IMG/VR virus record: IMGVR_UViG_3300023082_000258
Coordinates: 1-50,213 of that record
DNA from: a virus
Reading direction: 5' to 3' (one strand)
Length of the DNA stretch: 50,213 bases
Shown in pieces: positions 5,936 through 12,846 of this stretch. The notes under the pieces are model-generated. The model was not told the DNA's origin and searched no databases. It saw only the letters and a list, made by a program, of their open reading frames with translations. The position numbers were made by a program, and so were the translations under genes. Within the stretch, counting starts at the first letter, position 1; each line of letters starts with the position of its first letter.

Positions 5936-6738
5936 GTATCGAAGCAACCGCGTGGGCCCTGAAGAAGGCCGACGTCCCCGACCCGATCGCGCACCTGGTG
6001 CTGATCGGGCTGGCTGATCACGCCGCCGACGACGGCACCGGTTCGTGGCCGTCGATCGCGACCCTGGCGAAGTACGCACGCTGCTCTGAGCGGTCCGTGC
6101 AGCGCAAGCTGCGGGCGCTCGAAGAGATGGGAACGATCGTCCAGGGCGACCAGCGGATCGTGCAGCATGTTCGCTCTGATCGGAGGCCGATCGTGTGGAA
6201 CCTTCCGATCTACGGGGTGACCGTGAGTCACCCCGTAGAAGTGGCCCACGGGGTGACAGCCCAGGCTCCACGGGGTGACAGCCCTGTCGTCCACGGGGTG
6301 ACAGCCGTGTCACCCGAACCGTCCTTTAACCATCCTGAACCAGCAGCGGCACGCGGCAACGATTCTCGACCAGAACAGATCAACGAGCTGCACGCCGGCT
6401 TCGCCGCCCACGCAGCCCTCGACTCGATCTCGTTCACGATGCGAGCCGTCGACGTGACCACCGTCTGCGCCCTCGTGGACCACCACGGTGTCCAACGACT
6501 CGTTAGAGCAGCCCTGGCCACGAAGACCGGGAACGTCCGCCGGGCGACCGCGTTCATCGAGACCTGGTCAGACCTCAAGGCCGGCTTCCTGCCATCCGAG
6601 ACCGTGACCGCGATCGGGCCCCTGTGCCCGGAGTGCGCCGACACCGTCGCCCGCTGCGACGTCATCGCCCGAGACCAAGACCCCGAGCACCGCTGCCGCG
6701 GCGCCGAAGACCGCTACGACGAGAGGCACACCGCATGA
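5932..6738 (+). CDS. Replication-initiator-like winged-helix protein
   Basis: The first 85 residues are a helix_turn_helix_36-type winged helix: KADVPDPIAHLVLIGLADHA, GSWPSIATLAKYARCSERSV, then QRKLRALEEMGTI. Phage O-like or DnaD-like initiators have this N-terminus. A low-complexity linker (residues about 90-135) repeats HGVTA and is encoded by iteron-like DNA repeats. The C-terminal part is helical and ends in a cysteine motif (CPECADTVARC). As with lambda O, the origin could lie within the gene. It is the largest early gene and precedes a DnaQ-like exonuclease. Confidence 0.65.
   Translation: MSIEATAWALKKADVPDPIAHLVLIGLADHAADDGTGSWPSIATLAKYARCSERSVQRKLRALEEMGTIVQGDQRIVQHVRSDRRPIVWNLPIYGVTVSHPVEVAHGVTAQAPRGDSPVVHGVTAVSPEPSFNHPEPAAARGNDSRPEQINELHAGFAAHAALDSISFTMRAVDVTTVCALVDHHGVQRLVRAALATKTGNVRRATAFIETWSDLKAGFLPSETVTAIGPLCPECADTVARCDVIARDQDPEHRCRGAEDRYDERHTA
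6210..6315. repeat. Iteron-like repeats, candidate replication origin
   Basis: CCACGGGGTGACAGCC occurs exactly three times, at 6246-6261, 6268-6283 and 6291-6306, spaced 22 and 23 bases. Just upstream, CTACGGGGTGAC (6210-6221) faces its perfect inverted copy GTCACCCCGTAG (6227-6238). A further inverted GTCACCC lies at 6309-6315, so the GGGGTGAC core appears six times in about 105 bases. A T/A-richer stretch (CCTTTAACCATCCT) follows at 6322. Position inside an initiator-like gene suggests an origin. Confidence 0.6.
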
Positions 6739-6959
6739 AGCTCACAACCATCTGGACACTGCCAGCCATGACGCTGGCAGAACGCGTCCGCCGCACGCTG
6801 GATCTGTTCGACATGAAGATCGCCTCCGCGCTGCCGAAGCGGGTGAAGTACTGGGCCTTCATCCAGTCCGGCTCGTCGGCTATGGAGCCGCACGAGGTCG
6901 TCGGTAGCCAGGGCTTCATGGATTTGTTGCAGCGGCTCGAAGGAGCGCCGCGCTCGTGA
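6735..6959 (+). CDS. Hypothetical early protein (74 aa)
   Basis: Helical N-terminal half (LAERVRRTLDLFDMKIA) and a C-terminal half with VKYWAFIQSGSSAM and GFMDLLQRLEG. No family is recognised. It is coupled by ATGA to the initiator-like gene and by GTGA to the exonuclease gene, which suggests a replication-module role. Confidence 0.55.
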   Translation: MKLTTIWTLPAMTLAERVRRTLDLFDMKIASALPKRVKYWAFIQSGSSAMEPHEVVGSQGFMDLLQRLEGAPRS

Positions 6960-7480
6960 CCCTTGTCTACCTTGACACCGAGACGACCGGCTTGGACCCG
7001 AACAAGCACGAGGTCTGGCAGATCGCATACGCCATCGACGGCGACGACGTCCGGACGTCACACGTGGCGCACCACGGCCTCACGGCCGACGCGACTGCGC
7101 TCGAAATGAATCACTACTTCGACGAGATGCCCCTGGAGAAGCTCCACGGCGCCAACAGTCAGATGTGGGAGTGGCTGCTGTTCCAAAACCTCCACGACGC
7201 GACGCTCGTCGGAGCGAACCCGTCGTTCGATGCCGCGTTCCTCGCGAACCGCTGGGGTAAGGCGCCCTGGAGGTTCCGACTCCTCGACGTTGAGGCGTAC
7301 GCAATGGGTGCGCTCGGCTTCGACGAACCCCGCGGCTTGGCCACCATCTCGAACACTCTCCGCGATCAGCATGGTTACGAGATTCCATCACCGGACCACA
7401 CCGCGGCTGGTGACGTCGCGGCCCTCCGGGCATGCCACCTCGCGCTTCAGTCCATCTATGTCGACCTGAAGGAGAACTGA
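6956..7480 (+). CDS. DnaQ-like 3'-5' exonuclease (DEDDh)
   Basis: At 174 residues this fits the RNase T/DnaQ fold. The four acidic metal ligands and the histidine are all present: D7 and E9 in YLDTETTGLD (ExoI), D92 in GANPSFDAAFLANRW (ExoII), and H148 and D153 in PDHTAAGDVAAL (ExoIII, DEDDh type). It should hydrolyse DNA or RNA from 3' ends, as a proofreading or nucleotide-recycling enzyme. It has a GTG start within the previous stop. Confidence 0.85.
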   Translation: MTLVYLDTETTGLDPNKHEVWQIAYAIDGDDVRTSHVAHHGLTADATALEMNHYFDEMPLEKLHGANSQMWEWLLFQNLHDATLVGANPSFDAAFLANRWGKAPWRFRLLDVEAYAMGALGFDEPRGLATISNTLRDQHGYEIPSPDHTAAGDVAALRACHLALQSIYVDLKEN

Positions 7481-7483
7481 CCG

Positions 7484-7777
7484 ATGAGCAGCATGATCCC
7501 GATCGGCATCCCGCCGTCCGCCGTACGCAACAACCCGACCGCCCGCGCGGTCCACGTCGGTCCGCCGCCGGGCATCTCCGACGACGACTGCGGCACCCCC
7601 GAGGTCCTCGTCGGCGACTCTGAGGAGGGTTACCCGTTCTTCGCCGACTACTGGCGCCCGACTTCGGGGCAGCTGCAGACACTGATCGACGGCGGCTACC
7701 TCGAGCTTCGCCAGTACGTACCCCGCATGATCATGCACTCGCTCACGGTCCTGCCGGCCGAGGACGACGACCTCTGA
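7484..7777 (+). CDS. Hypothetical early protein (97 aa)
   Basis: A proline-rich N-terminus (IPIGIPPSAVRNNPTAR) is followed by acidic loops and a compact C-terminal part (YWRPTSGQLQTLIDGGYLEL). I do not recognise it. There is a three-base gap after the exonuclease, and it shares one base with the next start. Confidence 0.55.
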   Translation: MSSMIPIGIPPSAVRNNPTARAVHVGPPPGISDDDCGTPEVLVGDSEEGYPFFADYWRPTSGQLQTLIDGGYLELRQYVPRMIMHSLTVLPAEDDDL

Positions 7778-8100
7778 TGGACGACGTCAACGCCGAACTC
7801 CTCGACCTGATCTTTGAGGCCGAGCGACGCGGCCTGATCAAGATCCGCACGAAGGGGGCCGACAACGAGCATGGTGGAGTCAGCCGGGCGAAGTTGATGG
7901 ATCTCATCAACGGGTCCGCCTGGCTCAAGGACCGCCGCGGCGAGCCGTCTTGGCAGCAGGTCCGTGCCGAGCACTGCACGGCGCTGATTCGGTTCCGCGA
8001 GCACCTGCTCGAGAACGACGGTTACCGCGACCCCGAGCACGACCCCGTGGTCTACGCGATTAACGCTCGTCTCGCCCTCGTCCAGAAGGGCCACGCATGA
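7777..8100 (+). CDS. Hypothetical early protein (107 aa)
   Basis: Mainly helical, with ELLDLIFEAERRGLIKIRTK at the N-terminus and a WLKDRRGEPSWQQVRAEH segment in the middle. The charged, basic pattern is compatible with nucleic-acid binding, but the function is unknown. It is translationally coupled to both neighbours. Confidence 0.55.
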   Translation: MDDVNAELLDLIFEAERRGLIKIRTKGADNEHGGVSRAKLMDLINGSAWLKDRRGEPSWQQVRAEHCTALIRFREHLLENDGYRDPEHDPVVYAINARLALVQKGHA

Positions 8101-8429
8101 ATATGGCGAAGCTACGGCGTAAGAACGCCGTCCTCGAAAGTCGTCTCGCGATGGCCGGTGATGTGTGGCGTGGCATCACGGCCGAGAACCGCTCACTAGT
8201 CGAGCAGGCCGCCGCGGCTGAAGTCGAAGCGATCCAGACCCGCCGCAAGGACCTTGCACGCATCGCTGCGATCCACCGCACGGTCCAGCGCGCCTCGACC
8301 GGTAGCCGCCGCGGCATCCGGAACTACTGCGAAGAGTGCAACGTTCCGTTCCCGTGCCGCACCGTCGAGACGATCGGACGCATGGGCGACGAGCTCGACG
8401 CTCTCTACCGCGCGGCGAAGGCGGCGTGA
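8097..8429 (+). CDS. Coiled-coil protein with a Cys pair (110 aa)
   Basis: Residues 1-65 form a long basic helix or coiled coil (KLRRKNAVLESRLAM onward). The C-terminal part contains CEECNVPFPC, a probable zinc knuckle. The role is unknown. It ends one base into the following HNH-like gene. Confidence 0.55.
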   Translation: MNMAKLRRKNAVLESRLAMAGDVWRGITAENRSLVEQAAAAEVEAIQTRRKDLARIAAIHRTVQRASTGSRRGIRNYCEECNVPFPCRTVETIGRMGDELDALYRAAKAA

Positions 8430-8779
8430 TGGCGACCAACGGCCCCGCCCCGGAGATCTGCGCGCTCGTCGACGAACGCGCGGGGGAGTGCTGCGAGATG
8501 TGCGGCCGCCACGCCCAGGGCGGCTCCCGCCACCACCGCCGGTCGAAGCGCGTCCGCCGGCCCGACACGAACATGCCAGCGAACCTCGTGCTCCTCTGCG
8601 GCTCCGGCAGCACCGGATGCCACGGCTGGGTCCACACGCACGTCCGCGAAGCCACCGAGCTGGGCCTGATCGTCTCCCAGTGGGCCACACCCGCTGACGT
8701 CCTCGTCGTGCTCACCACCGGAATCGTCTACCTCGACGACTACGGCAACTACGTACCCACCGAAGGAGCAGCAGCATGA
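8429..8779 (+). CDS. HNH-type zinc-binding protein
   Basis: This 116-residue protein has CEMCG (about 22-26), SRHHRRSKRV, a conserved N in MPANLVLLCGSG and a final CHGWVHTH. These are the order and spacing of the HNH/McrA-like endonuclease motif with its two zinc-binding cysteine sites. Short HNH proteins of this kind are frequent in phage genomes and may nick DNA. It lies inside the early operon with one-base and four-base overlaps, so it does not look like an intruding homing element. Confidence 0.65.
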   Translation: MATNGPAPEICALVDERAGECCEMCGRHAQGGSRHHRRSKRVRRPDTNMPANLVLLCGSGSTGCHGWVHTHVREATELGLIVSQWATPADVLVVLTTGIVYLDDYGNYVPTEGAAA

Positions 8780-9072
8780 TGCCGTACCCGGACAACCAGA
8801 GGACCGTAAAGGTCCGTATCCGCGCGGAGGAGCTCGGCCAGCTGCTCGGCATCCCCGCCGGCGCGCACATCGTCGCCGTCCAGTCCCGCATCGACCCGCC
8901 GAGCATCGACGTGCTCGTCTGGTCGGCCGACTTCCCACTGAAGGAGTACGACCCCGACTCCGAGTCGCCCTACGCCTACTCGGAGGTCGTGGTCACCTCG
9001 CAGGATGACGCCCCGATCCACGTCGAGCGCATCTGGCACTGGCCCACCACGGCCGAAAGCGGTGGCGCATGA
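8776..9072 (+). CDS. Hypothetical beta-rich early protein (98 aa)
   Basis: The pattern VKVRIRAEELGQLLGIPAGA and IDVLVWSADF, followed by YSEVVVTSQDD, suggests a compact alpha/beta or beta-sandwich domain. Small proteins of this pattern occur in actinophage early regions, but I cannot assign a function. Confidence 0.55.
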   Translation: MMPYPDNQRTVKVRIRAEELGQLLGIPAGAHIVAVQSRIDPPSIDVLVWSADFPLKEYDPDSESPYAYSEVVVTSQDDAPIHVERIWHWPTTAESGGA

Positions 9073-9293
9073 GCACGCGCACCCCGATCGAACGGACTCA
9101 ACGCATCGCCACGACCGTCGAGACGCTCGCCGAGGCGTGGGCCTTCGTGATGGCACACATCGACGACGTTGGCCCGGACCCATCGGTCCAGATCGACCCC
9201 GTCTGGTCGCGTCCGTTCGAAGCCGACGACGACGCCGAGTGGCCGCGGCACTTTTCGGTCGTCGTCTCCGGGATGGTCGAGGATCCCGCATGA
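9069..9293 (+). CDS. Hypothetical early protein (74 aa)
   Basis: Helical N-terminal half (ERTQRIATTVETLAEAWAFV) and a short beta-rich C-terminal half ending HFSVVVSGMVEDPA. The function is unknown. It is part of the tightly coupled run of small early genes. Confidence 0.5.
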   Translation: MSTRTPIERTQRIATTVETLAEAWAFVMAHIDDVGPDPSVQIDPVWSRPFEADDDAEWPRHFSVVVSGMVEDPA

Positions 9294-9679
9294 CCAGCAT
9301 CAGCGAGACCTGCGCATGCGGTTCGGTGCATCGAATCGATGACCCGCAGGAGAACTGGACCGCCGCAGCGTTGCAGGAGTCCTTCGCCTTGTGGCGCAGC
9401 TCGCACCAACACGCGATCGCGAGGGATCGTGGACTGTGCATGGCCGAGGGGCCAAGCTTCCAAGGCCCATCTCCTCACACCCCGCTGTGCGCTCTCCCCG
9501 CCGGCCACCTAGGCGCCCACCACGACGGCCTCGACGGCATGGACTGGAAAGACCGAAACGAAGCTGCCGCCAGCGAACCTCCCCACATCGAGGACCACAC
9601 CGGATATCCGGTGCAGGCCCAGCCGACGGACACGTTCCTCGGCTTCATCACCCCCGCCATGGATGGAGACGACAGATGA
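9290..9679 (+). CDS. Cysteine/histidine-containing early protein (129 aa)
   Basis: An N-terminal CACGSVHRI motif and later CMAEG and PLCALPAGHLGAHHDG segments suggest metal binding. The latter phrase resembles a short histidine-rich motif (CxxPxGHxGxH) found in many actinobacterial hypothetical proteins. A polar C-terminus follows. The exact role is unknown. Confidence 0.55.
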   Translation: MTSISETCACGSVHRIDDPQENWTAAALQESFALWRSSHQHAIARDRGLCMAEGPSFQGPSPHTPLCALPAGHLGAHHDGLDGMDWKDRNEAAASEPPHIEDHTGYPVQAQPTDTFLGFITPAMDGDDR

Positions 9680-9924
9680 TCACTGAGGACTTCTGCGACG
9701 TGGGCGACTCGCCGTCCTACTCCTGCCACCACTGCCGCCCCGACGGACCCGTCCCGCCGACTGTCGTCGAGCGAACCGCGGCGATCGTGCGCCGCATCGA
9801 ACGCCGCGAGGCCCTGACCACGATCACCCCCGTGATCCCGACGCCGATGGACTTCGCCGACTGGGCCGAGTCCGTCACGTCCCGCCCTGACGACAACGGC
9901 AAGCTCGAGCGAGGCAACGCGTGA
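9676..9924 (+). CDS. Hypothetical early protein (82 aa)
   Basis: The N-terminus carries SCHHCRPDG, a possible half zinc site. A basic helix (VERTAAIVRRIERREAL) and an acidic C-terminus follow. No family is recognised. It is coupled by four-base overlaps on both sides. Confidence 0.5.
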   Translation: MITEDFCDVGDSPSYSCHHCRPDGPVPPTVVERTAAIVRRIERREALTTITPVIPTPMDFADWAESVTSRPDDNGKLERGNA

Positions 9925-10919
9925 GCGACGAGACCACTACCGCAACCCCGGGCGCCACACAGGCAGACCTCGGCGACGAGCTCACGAAGCTCGTCGGGTG
10001 CTACACCCAGTTCGTCATCGAGGCCACGTACAAGGCCAACGACCGCGAGATGCCTGGTGGTGACGCGATGCAGGCCATGGCGCCGGCTGCGAATTTGCAG
10101 GCGTGGGAGCAGGGGTTCGAAGCTGCGGAGCGCCTAGCTGAGGTGAAGCTCGACCGTGGCCGCGCGGCGGAGGCCGCCGAGCTGCTGGCGTACGTCTTCG
10201 ACCAGTTCGACACCGACACCCACCCTGAGCTGATCCTCACCGATTGGGAAGCGCAGATCCGCCACGAACGCGGAGACGACGTCAGCCTGCGCTCCGACGT
10301 TCTGAAGGCCGCCGCCTACATCCGCCGGTCCATCCCCTGGCTGTACAGCCTCAACGACAAGGGCCGGCCAGTGTTCGTCGAGCACGAGGCGCTGCACGCC
10401 GACCTGAAGAACGTCCGCAAACACCTCGAGTCCATCCTGAAGTCCGGGAACCGGGCCGAGTTCACCCGCGTCCACTGCATCTCCGACGCCTGCGAAGCGG
10501 CCGTCACCGAATCCGAGGACCGCAAGACCACCCCACGGCTCATGAAGATCTGGGCTGCACAAGTGCGCTGGGACCGGTACCGCTGCCCTGTCTGCCGAAC
10601 CGAGTACGACCAGCAGCAGTTCAAGATGGCCGAGTCGCAGAACCTCCACTCAGCGGGCGCCGAACGGTACGTCACACCGTCTGACGCCATGAAGGCCAGT
10701 GGCGTCCCGAAGGACACCCTGTACTCGTGGATGCGTCGCGAGAACGTGAGAATCACGAAGGAGGAGGGCAGCGGCCACACCCTCGTCTGGTGGCCTGACG
10801 TGCGCGACCGTGCGGTCGAACGCACCGCACGGCTCAAGCTCGAAGCCGCACGCCGTGTCGAGCGCGCGGCCGCGAAGGAAGCCGACGCGCACGTCGAGGC
10901 TGAGAGGATGCAGGCATGA
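9921..10919 (+). CDS. Phage DNA-binding protein with zinc finger and HTH (332 aa)
   Basis: The N-terminal 150 residues are helical. Cysteines HCISDACEA (about 185-193) and YRCPVCRTEY (about 220-229) look like a zinc-binding pair. A helix-turn-helix of the MerR/excisionase type follows (VTPSDAMKASGVPKDTLYSW) and the protein ends in a basic coiled coil rich in alanine and arginine. Proteins with this arrangement are common and uncharacterised in actinophages. A regulatory role in the early-to-late switch is possible, since the gene is near the end of the early operon. Confidence 0.6.
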   Translation: MSDETTTATPGATQADLGDELTKLVGCYTQFVIEATYKANDREMPGGDAMQAMAPAANLQAWEQGFEAAERLAEVKLDRGRAAEAAELLAYVFDQFDTDTHPELILTDWEAQIRHERGDDVSLRSDVLKAAAYIRRSIPWLYSLNDKGRPVFVEHEALHADLKNVRKHLESILKSGNRAEFTRVHCISDACEAAVTESEDRKTTPRLMKIWAAQVRWDRYRCPVCRTEYDQQQFKMAESQNLHSAGAERYVTPSDAMKASGVPKDTLYSWMRRENVRITKEEGSGHTLVWWPDVRDRAVERTARLKLEAARRVERAAAKEADAHVEAERMQA

Positions 10920-11332
10920 GCGCGCTGACTGAGTTCCTGCTGGCACGGATCGCCGAGGACGAGGCGGTCGCGCGAGATGCTGGCGGTGACGAGTGGCGCG
11001 AAGCCGACGTCGAGTATGGCCGTGAAGCGTACTCAGGGCTGCAGGTCTATCGGCGGAACGGCCGCCCGATCGCGGAAGCCTACCTGCTCGACGCGACACT
11101 TGGTCGCCACATCGCCCGCCACGACCCCGCCCGAGTCCTCGCCGAGTGTGCGGCGAAGAGGGCTATCGTGGCTGAGCACGTGGCGTACTTCGAGGTGTGC
11201 GCCGTCTGCTACGACCAGGACGCTTCATCTCCTGGTGACTTCGTGATGAAGGCCTATCCCTGTGACACCCTCCGTGCCCTCGCCAGCGTCTACGCCGACC
11301 ATCCGGACTACCGATCGGAGTGGGCGCCGTGA
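10916..11332 (+). CDS. DUF6221-like actinophage protein
   Basis: The pattern FLLARIAEDEAVARDAG at the start, HIARHDPARVLAECAAKRAIV in the middle and YPCDTLRALASVYADHPDYR at the end matches the DUF6221 family, which is widespread in actinobacteria and their phages and has no known function. Length (138 residues) fits. Assignment is from memory of the motif. Confidence 0.75.
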   Translation: MSALTEFLLARIAEDEAVARDAGGDEWREADVEYGREAYSGLQVYRRNGRPIAEAYLLDATLGRHIARHDPARVLAECAAKRAIVAEHVAYFEVCAVCYDQDASSPGDFVMKAYPCDTLRALASVYADHPDYRSEWAP

Positions 11333-11556
11333 GCCACCACCTACGCATCGTCTCCGACCCTGACCTCGGGTCTATCGCGGAGGTCATCGACGACGAAACG
11401 GGACAGGTGCTCGGTTCATGCGCCGATAGCCCGCGCCGAGCGGATGGCCTGATGGTGATTGTGGATGAGACCAGCATCTTCGAGCACGGCTACCTACTCC
11501 CGTGGCACAGCGCCCCGCGGGATGGCGACACGCAGGCTGATCCAGAACTGTCATGA
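11329..11556 (+). CDS. Hypothetical protein, last of the early run (75 aa)
   Basis: A beta-rich small protein (HLRIVSDPDLGSIAEVID, LMVIVDETSIFEHGYL). GTG start lies within the previous stop. It ends at 11556, right at the start of the phased repeat/promoter region, so it marks the end of the early operon. The function is unknown. Confidence 0.55.
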   Translation: MSHHLRIVSDPDLGSIAEVIDDETGQVLGSCADSPRRADGLMVIVDETSIFEHGYLLPWHSAPRDGDTQADPELS

Positions 11557-11581
11557 CTGTGTGGTATCGGTGTGGTCTAAT
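11553..11581 (+). promoter_or_regulatory. Candidate late promoter
   Basis: A -35-like ATGACT (11553-11558) and a -10-like TCTAAT (11576-11581) are spaced by 17 bases, with a predicted start near 11588. It lies immediately upstream of the packaging genes, where a late promoter would be expected. It overlaps the TGTGGT repeats, so an activator or repressor could act here. Confidence 0.5.
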
Positions 11582-11587
11582 TGTGGT
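11560..11587 (+). repeat. Three TGTGGT repeats with 11-bp phasing
   Basis: TGTGGT occurs at 11560-11565, 11571-11576 and 11582-11587, exactly one helical turn apart. A short dyad TGGTG-CA-CACCA (11584-11595) follows. Same-face repeats beside a promoter and before terminase suggest binding sites for an activator or for the terminase small subunit. Confidence 0.6.
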
Positions 11588-11603
11588 GCACACCATTCTC
11601 AGG

Positions 11604-11620
11604 GTTCGGCGACCCCGAAC
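11604..11620. promoter_or_regulatory. Small hairpin in the HNH leader
   Basis: GTTCGG (11604-11609) pairs with CCGAAC (11615-11620) across a five-base loop, within the 115-base gap before the HNH gene. Its role is unknown; it could be part of the mRNA leader or of a packaging site. Confidence 0.35.
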
Positions 11621-11671
11621 GCAGGCTGTGCAGGGCGTGACCATCACCGCCATCACGAGCCGAGCCTGACC

Positions 11672-11971
11672 ATGTGGGACTCGGACGGCAGCAGGAACAA
11701 CGCCGCGCACAAGGCATGGCGCGTCGAGGTCCTCGACCGTGACGGCTGGTCCTGCCAGCTGCAGCACAGGCACTGCGAGGGCCGAGCCAACGAGGCTCAC
11801 CACCTCGTCCGCCCTGCCGTGCGCCCCGACCTGGAGTACGACCCGGGCAACGGCGTCGCCGCGTGTCCGTCGTGCCACAAGGTCGAGACTCAGAAGCAAG
11901 CGACCGAAGCTCGACGTGTGTCGAACGCTCGAGCGCGACGACCGCGCGAGCAGCATCCCGGCCTGAGCTGA
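11672..11971 (+). CDS. HNH endonuclease next to terminase
   Basis: This 99-residue protein has the classic phage HNH layout: WRVEVLDRDGWSCQL, then the H-H of ANEAHHLVRP, the N of DPGNGVAAC and CPSCHKVET with a zinc-binding CxxC and the last H. Small HNH nucleases encoded beside terminase are needed for genome packaging/cos cleavage in several phages such as HK97. The position directly before the small terminase fits. The ATG at 11672 is chosen because the HNH fold begins directly after it. Confidence 0.85.
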   Translation: MWDSDGSRNNAAHKAWRVEVLDRDGWSCQLQHRHCEGRANEAHHLVRPAVRPDLEYDPGNGVAACPSCHKVETQKQATEARRVSNARARRPREQHPGLS

Positions 11972-11982
11972 CCGGCTGAGCA

Positions 11983-12012
11983 CCCCCGGGTGGGGAGCCC
12001 CCTCCCCGGGGC
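11983..12012. other. GC-rich hairpin, candidate cos region
   Basis: Within the 216-base gap between HNH and small terminase, a G/C-only block contains a stem GGGGAG (11992-11997)/CTCCCC (12002-12007) and flanking CCCCG/CGGGG. Cos sites of actinophages are GC-rich and lie in this gap, so cohesive ends may be cut nearby. It could equally be a terminator for the HNH gene. The rest of the gap holds only the repeats at 12144-12180. Confidence 0.35.
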
Positions 12013-12143
12013 GTTGCTGTCCTCCGGAACACACTGCCGCTCGGATCCTGTACGGGTCTGGGAGTTGAGCCACCTCGCCCCACGATCTGCCGCACCGCCG
12101 GCCCCGCGGCTCCCGCCGCCCAGCAGAACCCCTCGCGCCGCGA

Positions 12144-12180
12144 TCCCGACATGGGAGTCGGCGCCGTCCCGACATGGGAG
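12144..12180 (+). repeat. Repeated TCCCGACATGGGAG, start-associated motif
   Basis: TCCCGACATGGGAG occurs at 12144-12157 and 12167-12180, 23 bases apart. The core CCCGACATGGGAG recurs at 16978-16990 just before the scaffold gene. The second and third copies supply the Shine-Dalgarno GGGAG for the genes starting at 12188 and 16996. The motif is a short dyad (CCC-GACAT-GGG). It resembles the start-associated sequences known from some mycobacteriophages in position, not in sequence. Confidence 0.6.
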
Positions 12181-12187
12181 GTACAAG

Positions 12188-12844
12188 ATGGCAGGCACAG
12201 GCCCGGCCCCGAAGCCCGCCGACCAGCGCGCGCGTCGCAACGCGACAGTCGGCATGACGCAGCTCCCCTGGAACGGTCGCAGGGGTCGCGCCCCGGCGTG
12301 GCCGCTCATCGACGACCTCGACGCTGTCGTCGCTCGCGACATGGCGAAGCGCGACGCTGACGAGGCGCAGGAGGATCTGCGCATCCTTGCGGACACCGGC
12401 GAGCTCGAGGTGATGGCTGCCGGCGATCGTCGCAAGCTCGAGAGCGCATACGAGCGGCTCCGCCACAAGCATCTGATGCTGGACGCGAAGATCGAGGCGC
12501 AGAAAGAACTGCAGCTCGGTCTCTGGAAGGACCTGTGGAAGACGCCGCAGGCCACTCAGTGGCAGAAGTTGTCGTGGACTCGCGACGTCGCGCAGTACGT
12601 GCGCCACAAGGTCTTGGCTGAGCTGGGATCGCTCGATGACGCCAAGGAAGCGCGCCAGCTGGCTGACCGTCTCGGTCTGTCGCCGCTGTCGCTGCTGCGG
12701 CTCCGCTGGGAGATTCAGTCGAAGCCCGAGACAGCGAGTGCCTCGCGCACCCGGTCGGCCTCGACGAAGTCGTCGCGTGCTCGGCGTGGGCCGCTCACCG
12801 CGGTGCCGGATCTTCCGGCGCAGTCGCCTGCACCATCTGAGTAG
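12188..12844 (+). CDS. terS: Terminase small subunit
   Basis: This 218-residue protein immediately precedes the large terminase. Residues 1-40 (RARRNATVGMTQLPWNGRRG, then PAWPL) match the usual N-terminus of actinophage small terminases. The rest is helical with AQEDLRILADTGELEVMAAG and a basic, serine-rich tail. It should bind the packaging site and deliver DNA to TerL. The start is fixed by GGGAGG at 12176-12181, six bases before ATG. Confidence 0.7.
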   Translation: MAGTGPAPKPADQRARRNATVGMTQLPWNGRRGRAPAWPLIDDLDAVVARDMAKRDADEAQEDLRILADTGELEVMAAGDRRKLESAYERLRHKHLMLDAKIEAQKELQLGLWKDLWKTPQATQWQKLSWTRDVAQYVRHKVLAELGSLDDAKEARQLADRLGLSPLSLLRLRWEIQSKPETASASRTRSASTKSSRARRGPLTAVPDLPAQSPAPSE

Positions 12845-12846
12845 CG

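Noticed and set aside
6246-6306. CRISPR-like repeat array
   Set aside because: Repeats are 16 bases with 6-7-base gaps and lie inside a coding sequence. Spacers are far too short for CRISPR.
8429-8779. Homing endonuclease or intron insertion
   Set aside because: The HNH gene is coupled by short overlaps to both neighbours, with no interrupted gene and no intron-like flanks.
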